Notes: generated from the sequence alone by a model not told the origin. Numbered from the stretch's first letter, positions 42,022-51,096 are shown. The stretch is 58,917 nucleotides of DNA from Saprospiraceae bacterium (GCA_028285085.1 JANQQI010000025.1:1-58917); one strand, 5' to 3'. Made by a program: numbers and translations.

Positions 42022-43365
42022 TTAATCTTTGGGTAAGGTAATTTGAATTTGTTTGATTCGGCGATTGTCTACAGAAACGATTTTGAAACGATAATCATTG
42101 TAGTTGACTTCGTCTTCCGGCTTGGGAATAAAGCCGATCATCTCCAAAAGTAAACCCGCAACGGAATCTGCATCACCTTTGACTTCGTCAAAAGTATCGG
42201 TATCGACTCCGATTACTCGACAAACATCGTTGAGCAAGGTCTTCCCTTCAAACAAATAATTGTAATCGTCGATCTTTTTGTATTCTAACTCAATCGCGTC
42301 ATCGAATTCATCACGGATCTCGCCAATCACTTCTTCCATGATATCTTCCAGAGTAACGACACCAGAGCTTCCACCGTATTCGTCGACCACAACGGCCATG
42401 TGTAAACGATTTTGTTGGAATTCTTTAAGGAGGTCATCAATTTTTTTGGCTTCGGGAACATACATGACATTGGCGCGAATGAGTTCTTGCCATTCAAAGT
42501 TATCGTCTTCATCCAAATAACCCAGTAAGTCTTTGACGTACAGAATGCCAGTGATATTATCAAAATCCTGGTCGTATACTGGGATTCTGGAATAGCCAGC
42601 ATCTCGAACCGTTTGCATTAATTCTCGGAAGTTGATGCGAAAATCGACGGCAACGACATCCACGCGAGAGCGCATGATCTGCTTTACGGCGATATCTCCA
42701 AATTTGACAATACCCTTCAGGATATCCATATCGTGCTCGGCGTGCTGTTCTCCCTGTACTGTAAGCTCGATAGCTTGATCAATATCTTGCTTGCTGCTTT
42801 GACGAGTTGTGCGGCTTTCGAGGCGTCGCTCAATTAAGCTAGTACCCTGAACTAAGATATTACTGAACGGCCGAAAAATGCGGGTCAGGAAAAGCAGAGC
42901 TCCGGACATGTTGCGCGCGAGATTAACATTGTTGAATTTCGCATAAATCTTCGGTGCTACCTCTCCAAACAGCACTAAAAGAAAGGTTACGCCAACCACA
43001 GTAATCAGTAAGTGAATGAGCGTTGCCATACGGCTAACCTCAAAGGATAAGCCAAGCACACTAGTCAGTTGAGTTGCCCATTGTTGGCTTAAGTCTTCGG
43101 GAAGTAGATTTCGTAGAATAAATTCTGACAGAATGACGATCCCAATATTGATGAAGTTATTGCTAATCAGGATCGTTGCGAGTAGCTTACGGGGAATTTC
43201 TCGAAGCTTGAGAATACGACGCGTTGCTTTGGAATCATCTTGGGTAATCTTTTCCAGATCGTTGACAGTCAAAGAAAAAAAAGCAACTTCAGAGCCAGAG
43301 ATCAGCGCGGAGCAAAACAGTAGTAAGATGACTAAAAAAATCGCCAGTCCAATCCCGAAAGACAT
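42022..43365 (-). CDS. gldE: Gliding motility-associated protein GldE (CNNM/CorC-type)
   Basis: A 447-aa membrane protein: DUF21/CNNM transmembrane part (about 5-200; four hydrophobic segments, with LISGSEVAFFSL near the N-terminus), a CBS pair (about 205-330; MRSRVDVVAVDF, GYSRIPVYDQDFDNITGILYVKDLL, VVDEYGGSSGVVTLEDIMEEVIGEI) and a C-terminal CorC/HlyC domain. Its position next to gldD identifies it as GldE. It resembles metal-ion transporter families. Start is ATG 43365; the upstream in-frame TTG extension lacks support. Confidence 0.92.
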   Translation of the reverse strand: MSFGIGLAIFLVILLLFCSALISGSEVAFFSLTVNDLEKITQDDSKATRRILKLREIPRKLLATILISNNFINIGIVILSEFILRNLLPEDLSQQWATQLTSVLGLSFEVSRMATLIHLLITVVGVTFLLVLFGEVAPKIYAKFNNVNLARNMSGALLFLTRIFRPFSNILVQGTSLIERRLESRTTRQSSKQDIDQAIELTVQGEQHAEHDMDILKGIVKFGDIAVKQIMRSRVDVVAVDFRINFRELMQTVRDAGYSRIPVYDQDFDNITGILYVKDLLGYLDEDDNFEWQELIRANVMYVPEAKKIDDLLKEFQQNRLHMAVVVDEYGGSSGVVTLEDIMEEVIGEIRDEFDDAIELEYKKIDDYNYLFEGKTLLNDVCRVIGVDTDTFDEVKGDADSVAGLLLEMIGFIPKPEDEVNYNDYRFKIVSVDNRRIKQIQITLPKD

Positions 43366-43510
43366 TGTAAGCGTAGGAAAAAAAAGGAGAGAAACGAGAT
43401 GACAACTGGCGCCGGGCTCCAAGCGTAAAGGGGTTTATGAAAAAATATTACACTAAGAAACGAAACGAGCGATCAGTAGTTGCACCAATTGCTCGCTTCG
43501 TTTTAAAAAC

Positions 43511-43984
43511 TTAGAATGGAAGGTCGTCATCTTCAGCACTAGCGACAGTGTTCTCTGTTGTTGATGTCGTCACAGGATTACTGGTCGTAGCGGTCTGTTG
43601 AGTGGTAGTGGGTTCTTGAGTGGGCATTGAAGACGCGTAGCCACTATTGCCACTACTTTCTCGTCGTTCCAACAAGCGGAAAGTATTCGCAACGATCTCC
43701 GTCACGTAGCGGTCGATATTATCTTTGTCAGTGTATTTACGATGGGTCAATTTCCCTTCGACATAAACCAATTTTCCTTTGGCCAAATCTCGCTCGGCAC
43801 GTTCGGCAAGTTGACGCCACACTACTACATCGTGCCATTCGGTAACCGTTTGCCACTCACCACTTTTGTCTTTGTAACTCTCGTTCGTTGCTACCGGAAA
43901 CTTTGCGACAACTGCTCCATTTTCAAGTCTACGCACTTCTGGATCACGTCCCAAATTTCCAATTAATGTAACTTTATTGACCAT
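43511..43984 (-). CDS. ssb: Single-stranded DNA-binding protein
   Basis: A 157-aa protein with the OB fold (MVNKVTLIGNLGRDPEVRRLENGAVVAKFPVATNE, WHDVVVWRQLAERAERDLAKGKLVYVEGKL), a Ser/Thr/Gln-rich linker (about 112-148) and the acidic tip DDDLPF that recruits partner proteins. It coats single-stranded DNA in replication and repair. It sits between mutY and gldE, as in other Bacteroidota. Confidence 0.98.
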   Translation of the reverse strand: MVNKVTLIGNLGRDPEVRRLENGAVVAKFPVATNESYKDKSGEWQTVTEWHDVVVWRQLAERAERDLAKGKLVYVEGKLTHRKYTDKDNIDRYVTEIVANTFRLLERRESSGNSGYASSMPTQEPTTTQQTATTSNPVTTSTTENTVASAEDDDLPF

Positions 43985-44029
43985 TGTTTTTAATTTGAAT
44001 TATAGTTGAAATGAGGCTCTGGATGAGCA

Positions 44030-45115
44030 TTAAAGTAACTCTAAATATAGCGATTTATCCTGTAAATACCAATCAATAATTTTAGGAAACGCAAATTTAG
44101 AACGTTGCTGGCGATCTACTAAAATTTGCTCACTTTTTTGAGTTTTTGAAAGCTCAGAGAGATGAAATTCCCAGAAGCGGGCGATGATTTTTTGGTGGGT
44201 AAGTTGTTGTTGGAACGGCTTAGAAACACGTTGAAAGCGAGCACCTGCTTCTAGCCAATCGTCAAGATCAGGATGTGCTATCAGCTGCTCTTGCGACAAT
44301 AAATCGCCTTCGGATTCAATTAGTGGAAATTCGTAGAGCCGTTGCCAAATATCTTTTTCAACGCGTTGTTGAATGATGAACTGTTGGGGTGGTCCAAGGA
44401 CAATGTAATTGAAATAGCGTGTCCGCTTTTTAAGTTTCTTCGCTTTCACGGGATAGTGCTCCACGCTTTGTTCTGCGAAGGCCTTGCACTGGTGTTGGAA
44501 AGGACAAGCATCACATAGGGGCAACTTAGGGCGGCATTGTGTCGCCCCAAAATCAATGATGGCCTGATTGTAGCGAGCAGGATCTGCTCTATCGAGTAGC
44601 TGATCCGCTAAGGTGGCAAAGGTTTTTTTTCCTGCCCCACTATCAATAGGTTCGGTGATACCGAAGAGGCGAGACAATACACGGTAAACGTTTCCATCAA
44701 CTACTGCGCGAGGTAGGTCGAAGGCAAACGACGATATGGCAGCGGCTGTGTAAGGGCCAACTCCTTTGAGTGTTAGAATCTCTTCGTAGGTAGAAGGAAA
44801 TTGGCCTTGGTATTCGGAAACAATGGTTTTAGCTGTTGCGTGGAGATTACGTGCTCGGGAATAATAGCCCAGCCCTTCCCAAAGCTTAAGTACTTCATCC
44901 TCCGGAGCCGCTGCGAGTTCAAACACACTGGGATACTGCGCACAAAATTTTTCGTAGTATGTCCAGCCTTGAGCAACTTGAGTCTGCTGCAGGATGATTT
45001 CCGAAAGCCACACGCGATACGGATTCTTCTCGCCTTTCCAGGGCATGGGACGGTCTTGGGTGGCATACCACTTCAACAAAATCTCGCTAAACCAATTCGT
45101 GTTTTTTACCGCCAA
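44030..45115 (-). CDS. mutY: A/G-specific adenine DNA glycosylase MutY
   Basis: A 361-aa protein that removes adenine mispaired with 8-oxoguanine. HhH-GPD domain with catalytic Glu39 (WLSEIILQQTQV) and Asp140 (VVDGNVYRV), the helix-hairpin-helix LKGVGPYTA, and an iron-sulfur cluster of Cys194, Cys201, Cys204, Cys210 (C-x6-C-x2-C-x5-C). The C-terminal NUDIX-like domain (about 225-361) recognises 8-oxoG. There is no in-frame ATG between the upstream stop and the active region before Met24, so translation probably starts at the TTG (45115). Confidence 0.96.
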   Translation of the reverse strand: MAVKNTNWFSEILLKWYATQDRPMPWKGEKNPYRVWLSEIILQQTQVAQGWTYYEKFCAQYPSVFELAAAPEDEVLKLWEGLGYYSRARNLHATAKTIVSEYQGQFPSTYEEILTLKGVGPYTAAAISSFAFDLPRAVVDGNVYRVLSRLFGITEPIDSGAGKKTFATLADQLLDRADPARYNQAIIDFGATQCRPKLPLCDACPFQHQCKAFAEQSVEHYPVKAKKLKKRTRYFNYIVLGPPQQFIIQQRVEKDIWQRLYEFPLIESEGDLLSQEQLIAHPDLDDWLEAGARFQRVSKPFQQQLTHQKIIARFWEFHLSELSKTQKSEQILVDRQQRSKFAFPKIIDWYLQDKSLYLELL

Positions 45116-45178
45116 CGTAAATTGCTTTTAAGATTACCAAAGTACTGAAAAATCTTAATTCTCTGCCTTTCGACTTGA

Positions 45179-45218
45179 CAAAAAAATAAGGGTGATAGCC
45201 TCAGGCTACCACCCTTAT
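45179..45218 (-). terminator. Terminator of the ECF sigma gene
   Basis: ATAAGGGTGATAGCC (45186-45200) pairs with GGCTACCACCCTTAT (45204-45218) with one mismatch and a TCA loop; on the minus strand it is followed by a run of T (45186-45179). It lies 29 nt past the stop codon of the sigma gene. Confidence 0.85.
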
Positions 45219-45246
45219 TATATGAAAATTGAATGCTTATTTTCTT

Positions 45247-45789
45247 TTAGCTGATACGCTTTCGCTCACGCAATGCGCCAAGTTTGTCATAACGAGCGTG
45301 GATCATCGCCTTAAGTTCTTTACGAGCAAAGAAAATGCGGCTCTTTACTGTACCTAATGGCAATTCTAATTCGTCAGCAATCTCTTGGTATTTGAATCCC
45401 TGATAATGCATCAGGAAAGGAATTTTAATACTGTCATCCAACTCCTCAATCATTTTCGATAATTCCTTCATCATGATATTCGACTCAGCCATATTGCCAA
45501 TGACAACATTACCGGAGTTGATATAATACATATTATCGGTTGAATCCATAATGGTATTGGCTTTCACCCGCTTACGATAGTTGTTGATGAAGATATTTTT
45601 CATAATCGTAAATAACCAAGCTTTAAAGTTTGTACCTGGACGAAACTTATCTCGATTAGTCATTGCACGAAAAGCCGTTTCCTGGAAGAGGTCTTTGGCG
45701 TCTTCCACGTTTTTCGTCAGATTGTAAGCGAAGGCCTGAAGGAGGGATGTCATTTGCTCAAAGCGACTATTGAATTCTATGGTAGACAT
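45247..45789 (-). CDS. ECF-type RNA polymerase sigma factor
   Basis: A 180-aa sigma factor with sigma-2 (about 10-80: FAYNLTKNVEDAKDLFQETAFRAMTNRDKFRPGTNFKAWLFTIMKNIFIN) and sigma-4 (about 115-165: LDDSIKIPFLMHYQGFKYQEIADELELPLGTVKSRIFFARKELK). This is the common Bacteroidota ECF type; no anti-sigma gene follows, and it is monocistronic. It has its own promoter (45866-45835) overlapped by a repeated motif that may be its operator. Confidence 0.95.
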   Translation of the reverse strand: MSTIEFNSRFEQMTSLLQAFAYNLTKNVEDAKDLFQETAFRAMTNRDKFRPGTNFKAWLFTIMKNIFINNYRKRVKANTIMDSTDNMYYINSGNVVIGNMAESNIMMKELSKMIEELDDSIKIPFLMHYQGFKYQEIADELELPLGTVKSRIFFARKELKAMIHARYDKLGALRERKRIS

Positions 45790-45834
45790 AATGGACCGAA
45801 TTAATGAGTGATTTAATTATTTCCTTTGTTGAAC

Positions 45835-45883
45835 CAAAAATAGGGAATTGTTAAACAAAATCCAAATCCGTGTTAAACAAAAT
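45835..45883 (-). promoter_or_regulatory. Promoter with direct-repeat operator of the ECF sigma gene
   Basis: On the minus strand TTTG (45866-45863), a 20-nt spacer and TATTTTTG (45842-45835) fit the Bacteroidetes promoter. A 13-bp perfect direct repeat TGTTAAACAAAAT occurs at 45849-45861, inside the spacer, and at 45871-45883, just upstream of the -33 box. The copies are 22 bp apart, about two helical turns. The placement suggests a repressor that occupies one face of the DNA. Confidence 0.65.
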
Positions 45884-46049
45884 AGCGCTCTGACGACAGA
45901 TAGAATTTGCTAATTTCAGCCTATTTGCTTTTAATGTATTGATTTATAGTGAGTTATGATTTGTACTTTTATTTTTCGTAATTATTTAAGTTTCAAAATT
46001 TTTTGAAAGAAATGTGAAAAACAGTCATTTTGGATATAAAAAGAAGGGC

Positions 46050-46060
46050 TTTGTTTAACA
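46050..46060 (+). repeat. Inverted copy of the sigma operator-like core
   Basis: TTTGTTTAACA is the reverse complement of the core TGTTAAACAAA found twice in the sigma promoter, about 170-200 bp away. It could support looping by the same regulator. Confidence 0.5.
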
Positions 46061-46098
46061 AAGACGACCGAAAAGAAGGGTATATTAAACAAGAATGG

Positions 46099-47187
46099 TT
46101 ACTTCTGAGCGCGTTGGATAAGCCAAAAGGCGATTAATCCAAAAAGAATATTGGGTATCCAGACACCGATAATTGGGGGTAGGCTTTCGTTGGTAGCAAA
46201 AGTGGTAGAGAACTTAGAAAGAAAGAAGTAAGTGGCACCAAGAGCGGCACCAAGGGCGAGATGGAGCCCCATTCCACCACGTACTTTTCGAGCGGCTACT
46301 GCCACACCAATGATGGTCAGAATAAGTGTTGTGATTGGTTCTGCACTTCGGCGGTGAAGTTCGACAGTATAAGCTTTTGTATTACCGATGCCACGACTTT
46401 GCTGGTTTTCGATATACTCGCGTAGTTCGAAAGTGGTCATCATTTCCTTTTGATTGACATATTCCACAAAATCTGCGGGCGTAATATTGAGCGTCGTATC
46501 AATCGATTCTTTTTTGCCGATATGCAAGTATTCGTTGATTCCGTCAAAGGAGCGCTCTTCATAATTAGATAATTGCCAATGATTGGGTGGCCCAATCCAC
46601 TTTGCGGTCTTCGCCTTGAGTTGATAAACCAGATCACTATTTTCGAATCTTTCGATTTGAATGTCTCGAACGGTGGAATCTCGTTTACGATAGTATTTTA
46701 TATAAGCGACGGTACTCGTGTCTAAGAAGATGTGGACATCGCTAGTTTTACCTTTATCATTGTATTTCCAAATGTAAGCATGTTGGAAATCGTAGTGGAT
46801 TTTATTACCTAAAGGAATAAAATAATGATTACCGGCCAAATGTAAGCCCGTAATCAAACTCCCCGCAACTAAATAAGGGAGTAACAAACGCCGAAAACTA
46901 ACGCCAGCATTTAGGATAGAAATGATTTCCGAATTATAAGCTAATCGAGAAGTGAAGAAGATGACCCCAATTAATGCGTACAGTGGCACAAGCAACCCGT
47001 TGATCCAAAGACTCCAATTAAGGTAGTAATCCAGGAGAATTTCTCGCACTGTGACCTCTTCTTCAATGAAGTCTTCCACTTTATCACTAAAGTCAATAAC
47101 TAAAGCGATCATTGTGAAAATGATAAGTGTGAAAAAGAAAGTAGAAAGGTACTTCTTTATTATATATGCGTCGATTTTTTTCAGCAT
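46099..47187 (-). CDS. LptF/LptG-family lipopolysaccharide export permease
   Basis: A 362-aa membrane protein with the YjgP/YjgQ layout: N-terminal helices (about 8-30 and 55-80; KKYLSTFFFTLIIFTMIALVIDFSDKVEDF), a periplasmic beta-jellyroll-type middle domain (about 115-255) and C-terminal helices (about 280-360; EPITTLILTIIGVAVAARKVRGGMG). It should be part of the inner-membrane LPS extractor with LptB and LptC. LptF and LptG cannot be told apart here. Position just after tgt is typical in Bacteroidota. Confidence 0.92.
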   Translation of the reverse strand: MLKKIDAYIIKKYLSTFFFTLIIFTMIALVIDFSDKVEDFIEEEVTVREILLDYYLNWSLWINGLLVPLYALIGVIFFTSRLAYNSEIISILNAGVSFRRLLLPYLVAGSLITGLHLAGNHYFIPLGNKIHYDFQHAYIWKYNDKGKTSDVHIFLDTSTVAYIKYYRKRDSTVRDIQIERFENSDLVYQLKAKTAKWIGPPNHWQLSNYEERSFDGINEYLHIGKKESIDTTLNITPADFVEYVNQKEMMTTFELREYIENQQSRGIGNTKAYTVELHRRSAEPITTLILTIIGVAVAARKVRGGMGLHLALGAALGATYFFLSKFSTTFATNESLPPIIGVWIPNILFGLIAFWLIQRAQK

Positions 47188-47297
47188 GTATGGATCAGCT
47201 TAGAGTATCTGTACGTTGTTTTATAACGAGTGGTCTAAATATTTGTATACTTTAAAAAGTCGATATTTTAAATATAACTCCAATCTTTCTACCTCTT

Positions 47298-48428
47298 CTA
47301 CAACCGGCGTTGTACTTTTTCGACCATCTCTTTTTTCCAACTACTAAAATCACCAGCTAAGATATGTTGTCTGGCTTCTCCCATTAACCAGAGAAAGAAG
47401 CTAAGATTATGTAAGCTGGCAATTTGCGCACCCAGCAGTTCCTTGCAATGTAGTAAATGACGCAGGTAGGCTTTAGTATGAAAACGACTGGTGTGGCAGC
47501 TGCTATTTTCATCAATAGGACTAAAGTCGTCTTTCCATTTAGCGTTTTTCATATTTAAAATCCCCTCTGAGGTATAAAGCAGACCATGTCGGGCATTTCG
47601 TGTCGGTAAGACACAGTCAAACATGTCAATTCCCAGTGCGATGCATTCCAGCAAATTGGCCGGCGTACCTACACCCATCAAATAACGTGGCTTATCTTTA
47701 GGAAGAATGCCACAAACAAGCTCGGTCATTTCGTACATCTCCTCTGCCGGTTCACCTACCGAAAGTCCGCCAATGGCATTAGCGGGGCGATCAAAACTAG
47801 CAATCACCTCCGCGGACGTTTTGCGCAAGTCACGGTAAGTGCTTCCTTGTACAATAGGAACCAACGTTTGTTGATAGCCATAGCGCCCGGTTCCGGCATC
47901 AAAGTGCTTGCAGCAACGATCTAACCAACGATGGGTCAAGGCCATTGATTTTTTAGCGTAGCCGTACTCACAAGGATAGGGGGTACATTCGTCGAAAGCC
48001 ATGATAATATCCGCCCCGATTGAGCGTTGGATGTCAATTGCCTTTTCGGGGGTGAAGGTGTGTCGTGAACCATCAATATGCGATTGAAAGGTAACGCCTT
48101 CTTCATTGATCTTACGGCGATGACTGAGGGAATACACTTGATACCCGCCACTGTCGGTCAATATCGGCCCTTCCCATCCATTAAAGCGATGCAAGCCACC
48201 TGCTTTTTCCAAGACATCAATCCCCGGGCGTAGGTATAGATGGTACGTATTACCAAGAATGATTTGGGCTTTGATCGTATCATGGAGCTCGTGCTGGTGA
48301 ATACCTTTGACGGTGCCGGCCGTTCCCACGGGCATAAATATTGGCGTTTGAATGGTGCCGTGATCGGTCTCGATCGTAGCTGCTCTTGCCTGGCTGGCTG
48401 AGTCAGATTGTTGAATGCTAAATTTCAT
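47298..48428 (-). CDS. tgt: tRNA-guanine transglycosylase (queuine tRNA-ribosyltransferase)
   Basis: A 376-aa enzyme that exchanges guanine-34 for preQ1 in tRNAs with GUN anticodons. Motifs: PVGTAGTVKGI, ILTDSGGYQVYSL with Asp92, IMAFDECTPYP, VQGSTYRDLR, GGLSVGEP and MFDCVLPTRNARHG with the nucleophile Asp271. The zinc site of enterobacterial Tgt (C-x-C-x2-C ... H) is changed: only Cys311 and His340 align with ligands, and the other two positions are Ser. This looks like a lineage trait. Start ATG 48428; the TTG upstream adds three residues. Confidence 0.96.
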   Translation of the reverse strand: MKFSIQQSDSASQARAATIETDHGTIQTPIFMPVGTAGTVKGIHQHELHDTIKAQIILGNTYHLYLRPGIDVLEKAGGLHRFNGWEGPILTDSGGYQVYSLSHRRKINEEGVTFQSHIDGSRHTFTPEKAIDIQRSIGADIIMAFDECTPYPCEYGYAKKSMALTHRWLDRCCKHFDAGTGRYGYQQTLVPIVQGSTYRDLRKTSAEVIASFDRPANAIGGLSVGEPAEEMYEMTELVCGILPKDKPRYLMGVGTPANLLECIALGIDMFDCVLPTRNARHGLLYTSEGILNMKNAKWKDDFSPIDENSSCHTSRFHTKAYLRHLLHCKELLGAQIASLHNLSFFLWLMGEARQHILAGDFSSWKKEMVEKVQRRL

Positions 48429-48446
48429 CGCCCGCAAAGATAATTA

Positions 48447-49853
48447 TTATGCGGTGAAACGATTGCTATCCAGTTTGAGGAGTACACCAATCAATAAGGT
48501 AAAACCAAGAATGGAGGAGCCGCCATAACTAATAAAGGGCAGGGGAATCCCAATAATTGGCACCAAGCCCATCGTCATCCCTATATTGACAAAGAAATGA
48601 ACGAAAAGGATTCCAGCTACGCCGTAAGCGTAGTATCGGGAAAAATCGGATCGCTGACGCTCGGCCAGAATAACTATCCGATAAAGGAAAAGCATGATCA
48701 GGCTGATAATGCCAAAGGTGCCAATAAATCCCTGTTCTTCACCGATCGTGCAGAAAATAAAGTCTGTCGACTGCTCGGGGACATAATTGAGCTTAGTCAT
48801 GGTACCTTCTAGGAACCCTTTACCTTGGAATCCTCCCGAGCCAATGGTCATTTTGGATTGCAACACATTATAAAGAGGACCTTGTGGATCGCATTTGGAA
48901 GGTCGAAGCCAGACGTTAATTCGATCTTGTTGGTGGGGTTCCAGAACGTTATTGAACGTAAAATTGGCGGAATATACCAGCGTACTCCCAATGAAAAGCA
49001 AGATCAACATGCGAACAACCAAGCCCGACTTGCGCTGTCGCCAGGCGATAGCCATAAGAGCCAGACAAATGGCAGTATTGATTGCCAGAGTACCGAGGAG
49101 GAATTCTTGATTGGCCATGAACATCGAAGCGGCTAGTAAGACCACAAAGCTGATCATCCAATAAATCCGATTTTTTTGATTGAACATCAGGAGAAGAATA
49201 CAAATCAAAAGTAGCCCCAGAATGATCGTCAAGGGGGGATAAACCAAGCCAAGAATTAATAGTGTCGCGGCAGCAAAGCCGACGATATATAAATTCGCGG
49301 ATAAGCCATCCCGATACAATACGACTAGGAAGGACATAAATACCATGGCTGAGCCAGCATCTGGTTGCAGCAAGATGAGGATGATCGGGAGAATAAATAA
49401 TCCGAAGGCAGTGAGTTGAGAGCGAAAATTACGAATATCCGTGTTGAAGGTACTGAGGAACGCCGCCATCGCCACATTGGTCGCAAACTTGGCGAATTCG
49501 GAAGGCTGTAAACCGAACGACCCTAGGCTATACCAAGAGGTAGCGCCTTTCACCTCTTTGCCAAAAAATAGTACGCCTATCAAGGCGAGCATCCCAATAG
49601 CGTAGATGACATAAGCGAAGGTCCGCCAGAATTTCCAGTCTATGATGGAGGTGAAAAACAGAACAATAAAAGAGGCACCGATGAAAAGCGTTTGCTTACC
49701 CACCTGCGTATCCAAGTCAAAGATGCTTTTGGGATCTTGTGGATTGTAGCCTACGGCATAGATCATCAACCATCCTACTACCACGAGTGCCAGATAGAGC
49801 GTAAAAGTCATCCAGTCCACATTCCGGCCATCAAAATTATCTCTTCTACTCAT
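48447..49853 (-). CDS. rodA: Peptidoglycan glycosyltransferase RodA
   Basis: A 468-aa SEDS-family membrane protein with about ten helices. Motifs: GATSWYSLGSFGLQPSEFAKFATNVAMA, LQPDAGSAMVF, IGSGGFQGKGFLEGTMTKLNYVPEQSTDFIFCTIGEEQGFIG and GIPLPFISYGGSSIL. It polymerises lipid II during cell elongation together with a class B PBP. It lies between tgt and the SPOR protein gene on the same strand, 19 nt before tgt, so cotranscription with tgt is possible. It is longer than typical RodA (about 370-430 aa) owing to extra helices in the middle. Confidence 0.95.
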   Translation of the reverse strand: MSRRDNFDGRNVDWMTFTLYLALVVVGWLMIYAVGYNPQDPKSIFDLDTQVGKQTLFIGASFIVLFFTSIIDWKFWRTFAYVIYAIGMLALIGVLFFGKEVKGATSWYSLGSFGLQPSEFAKFATNVAMAAFLSTFNTDIRNFRSQLTAFGLFILPIILILLQPDAGSAMVFMSFLVVLYRDGLSANLYIVGFAAATLLILGLVYPPLTIILGLLLICILLLMFNQKNRIYWMISFVVLLAASMFMANQEFLLGTLAINTAICLALMAIAWRQRKSGLVVRMLILLFIGSTLVYSANFTFNNVLEPHQQDRINVWLRPSKCDPQGPLYNVLQSKMTIGSGGFQGKGFLEGTMTKLNYVPEQSTDFIFCTIGEEQGFIGTFGIISLIMLFLYRIVILAERQRSDFSRYYAYGVAGILFVHFFVNIGMTMGLVPIIGIPLPFISYGGSSILGFTLLIGVLLKLDSNRFTA

Positions 49854-49880
49854 CAGCAGTGGCTTTCGGAAATATCGGAG

Positions 49881-50279
49881 CTAGGATTGCAATAATTCGC
49901 GGGGGGAAATCTTATTATCTTTTACTAAGTAAGCACTGGGATAGTCTTTCTTCAGCGTTTGAAGCAAGCGGATGGCATCGAGTTTGGTCGCAAAAGCGCC
50001 TGCACGAAGCCGATAGTAAGGCTTTGAGTGCGTCCAGTCAATATTGATGTCGGCATATTTTTGCAGAAAGTCACGCTTGGCCGTTTCAACTTTACTACGG
50101 TCGGTCGTAGCCATGATTTGGATGCGCCAGCCTTCCATTTCGCCGGTAGATTTATTCTTTTCTACAAAACGATCCATCATTTGACCAATGGGGAAGTCCT
50201 CATTGATCATAACGTTTTGAGCGTTTAACGAAGAGAGGCTAAAACCAATCAACAAACAAAATAGGCTGAGTCCTTTCAT
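49881..50279 (-). CDS. Exported SPOR-domain protein
   Basis: A 132-aa protein with a signal peptide (MKGLSLFCLLIGFSLSSLNAQ) and a SPOR domain (about 48-125: GWRIQIMATTDRSKVETAKRDFLQKY, YYRLRAGAFATKLDAIRLLQTLKKDYPSAYLV). SPOR domains bind glycan strands lacking stem peptides at division sites. Its position next to rodA supports a cell-wall role. The ATG at 50279 gives the signal start; the longer frame to 50351 adds an unlikely 24 residues and runs back into deoC. Confidence 0.88.
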   Translation of the reverse strand: MKGLSLFCLLIGFSLSSLNAQNVMINEDFPIGQMMDRFVEKNKSTGEMEGWRIQIMATTDRSKVETAKRDFLQKYADINIDWTHSKPYYRLRAGAFATKLDAIRLLQTLKKDYPSAYLVKDNKISPRELLQS

Positions 50280-50292
50280 CTTTTTGAAATTA

Positions 50293-50937
50293 TTATTCCT
50301 GAACAATGGCAATTCCTGCGGATGTTCCCAAACGCGCAGCTCCGGCATCAATCAGGGCTTGCGCTTGTTGCAGATTGCGAATACCACCAGACGCTTTAAT
50401 TTTGACGCCATTAGGAAGGTGCTGTCGTAACAGTTGAACGGTTTCAAGCGTCGCTCCACCGTTTTGGCCCGTTGAGGTTTTCACAAAGTCAACTTCAACC
50501 TCTCGGCAGATATTGCACAGTTGAACGATTTCTTCCTCACTCAAAAGGCTGGTTTCCAGAATAATTTTCACCACCTTACCCTTCAAATGAATGGCTCGGG
50601 TCATGCTGTCAATATCATTTTTCACAAAACTCCACTGTCCATCCTTTACGGCGCAAATATTGACTACCACATCCAATTCATCGGCACCATCGTTGATCGC
50701 TCGCTTGATTTCTTCCACTTTCGCGGCTGTAGCCGCATAGCCAAAAGGAAAACCAATGACACTGGATACCTTAGGCTTGGCCTCTTCCAGAATCCGAGCG
50801 GCATCCTTAATATAAAAAGGGGGCACACAAACCGCACCGAAGTCATATTCAATCGCTTCTGCACAGAGCTTTTTGATATCATCGAGCCGACAATCCGGCT
50901 TAAGCACTGTATGATCAATCTTACTCGCAAGCTTCAT
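50293..50937 (-). CDS. deoC: Deoxyribose-phosphate aldolase
   Basis: A 214-aa TIM-barrel aldolase that splits 2-deoxyribose-5-phosphate to acetaldehyde and glyceraldehyde-3-phosphate in deoxynucleoside breakdown. Motifs: KIDHTVLKPDC, CVPPFYI, VIGFPFG, DELDVVVN with Asp89, VDFVKTSTG with Schiff-base Lys153, and VKIKASGGIR with Lys181. Class-typical length. Start ATG 50937; it is 13 nt before the SPOR gene on the same strand. Confidence 0.96.
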   Translation of the reverse strand: MKLASKIDHTVLKPDCRLDDIKKLCAEAIEYDFGAVCVPPFYIKDAARILEEAKPKVSSVIGFPFGYAATAAKVEEIKRAINDGADELDVVVNICAVKDGQWSFVKNDIDSMTRAIHLKGKVVKIILETSLLSEEEIVQLCNICREVEVDFVKTSTGQNGGATLETVQLLRQHLPNGVKIKASGGIRNLQQAQALIDAGAARLGTSAGIAIVQE

Positions 50938-51039
50938 CAAGGGTGTTGTTAAGATGATGGTTTGGAAAAAATACCAGAATCTGCAAGATATTAAAAAACC
51001 TGTATAACAACGCAGCGGCTAATGAAAAAATGACAATAA

Positions 51040-51077
51040 AAAAGCACCGTTCTAGCATAGCATAGAACGGTGCTTTT
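51040..51077 (-). terminator. secA terminator
   Basis: AAAAGCACCGTTCTA (51040-51054) and TAGAACGGTGCTTTT (51063-51077) form a perfect 15-bp stem with an 8-nt loop; on the minus strand T-rich sequence follows. It lies 19 nt after the secA stop. Confidence 0.88.
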
Positions 51078-51096
51078 GTGCACTTAACAGGCTACT

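Larger units (their letters stand above)
45790..46098 (-). other. Intergenic region upstream of the ECF sigma gene
   Basis: No gene. It holds the sigma promoter and the repeated TGTTAAACAAAAT motifs (45849-45861, 45871-45883), an inverted copy of the core at 46050-46060, and a partial copy near 46084-46092. The remainder is AT-rich with no ORF. Confidence 0.55.
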
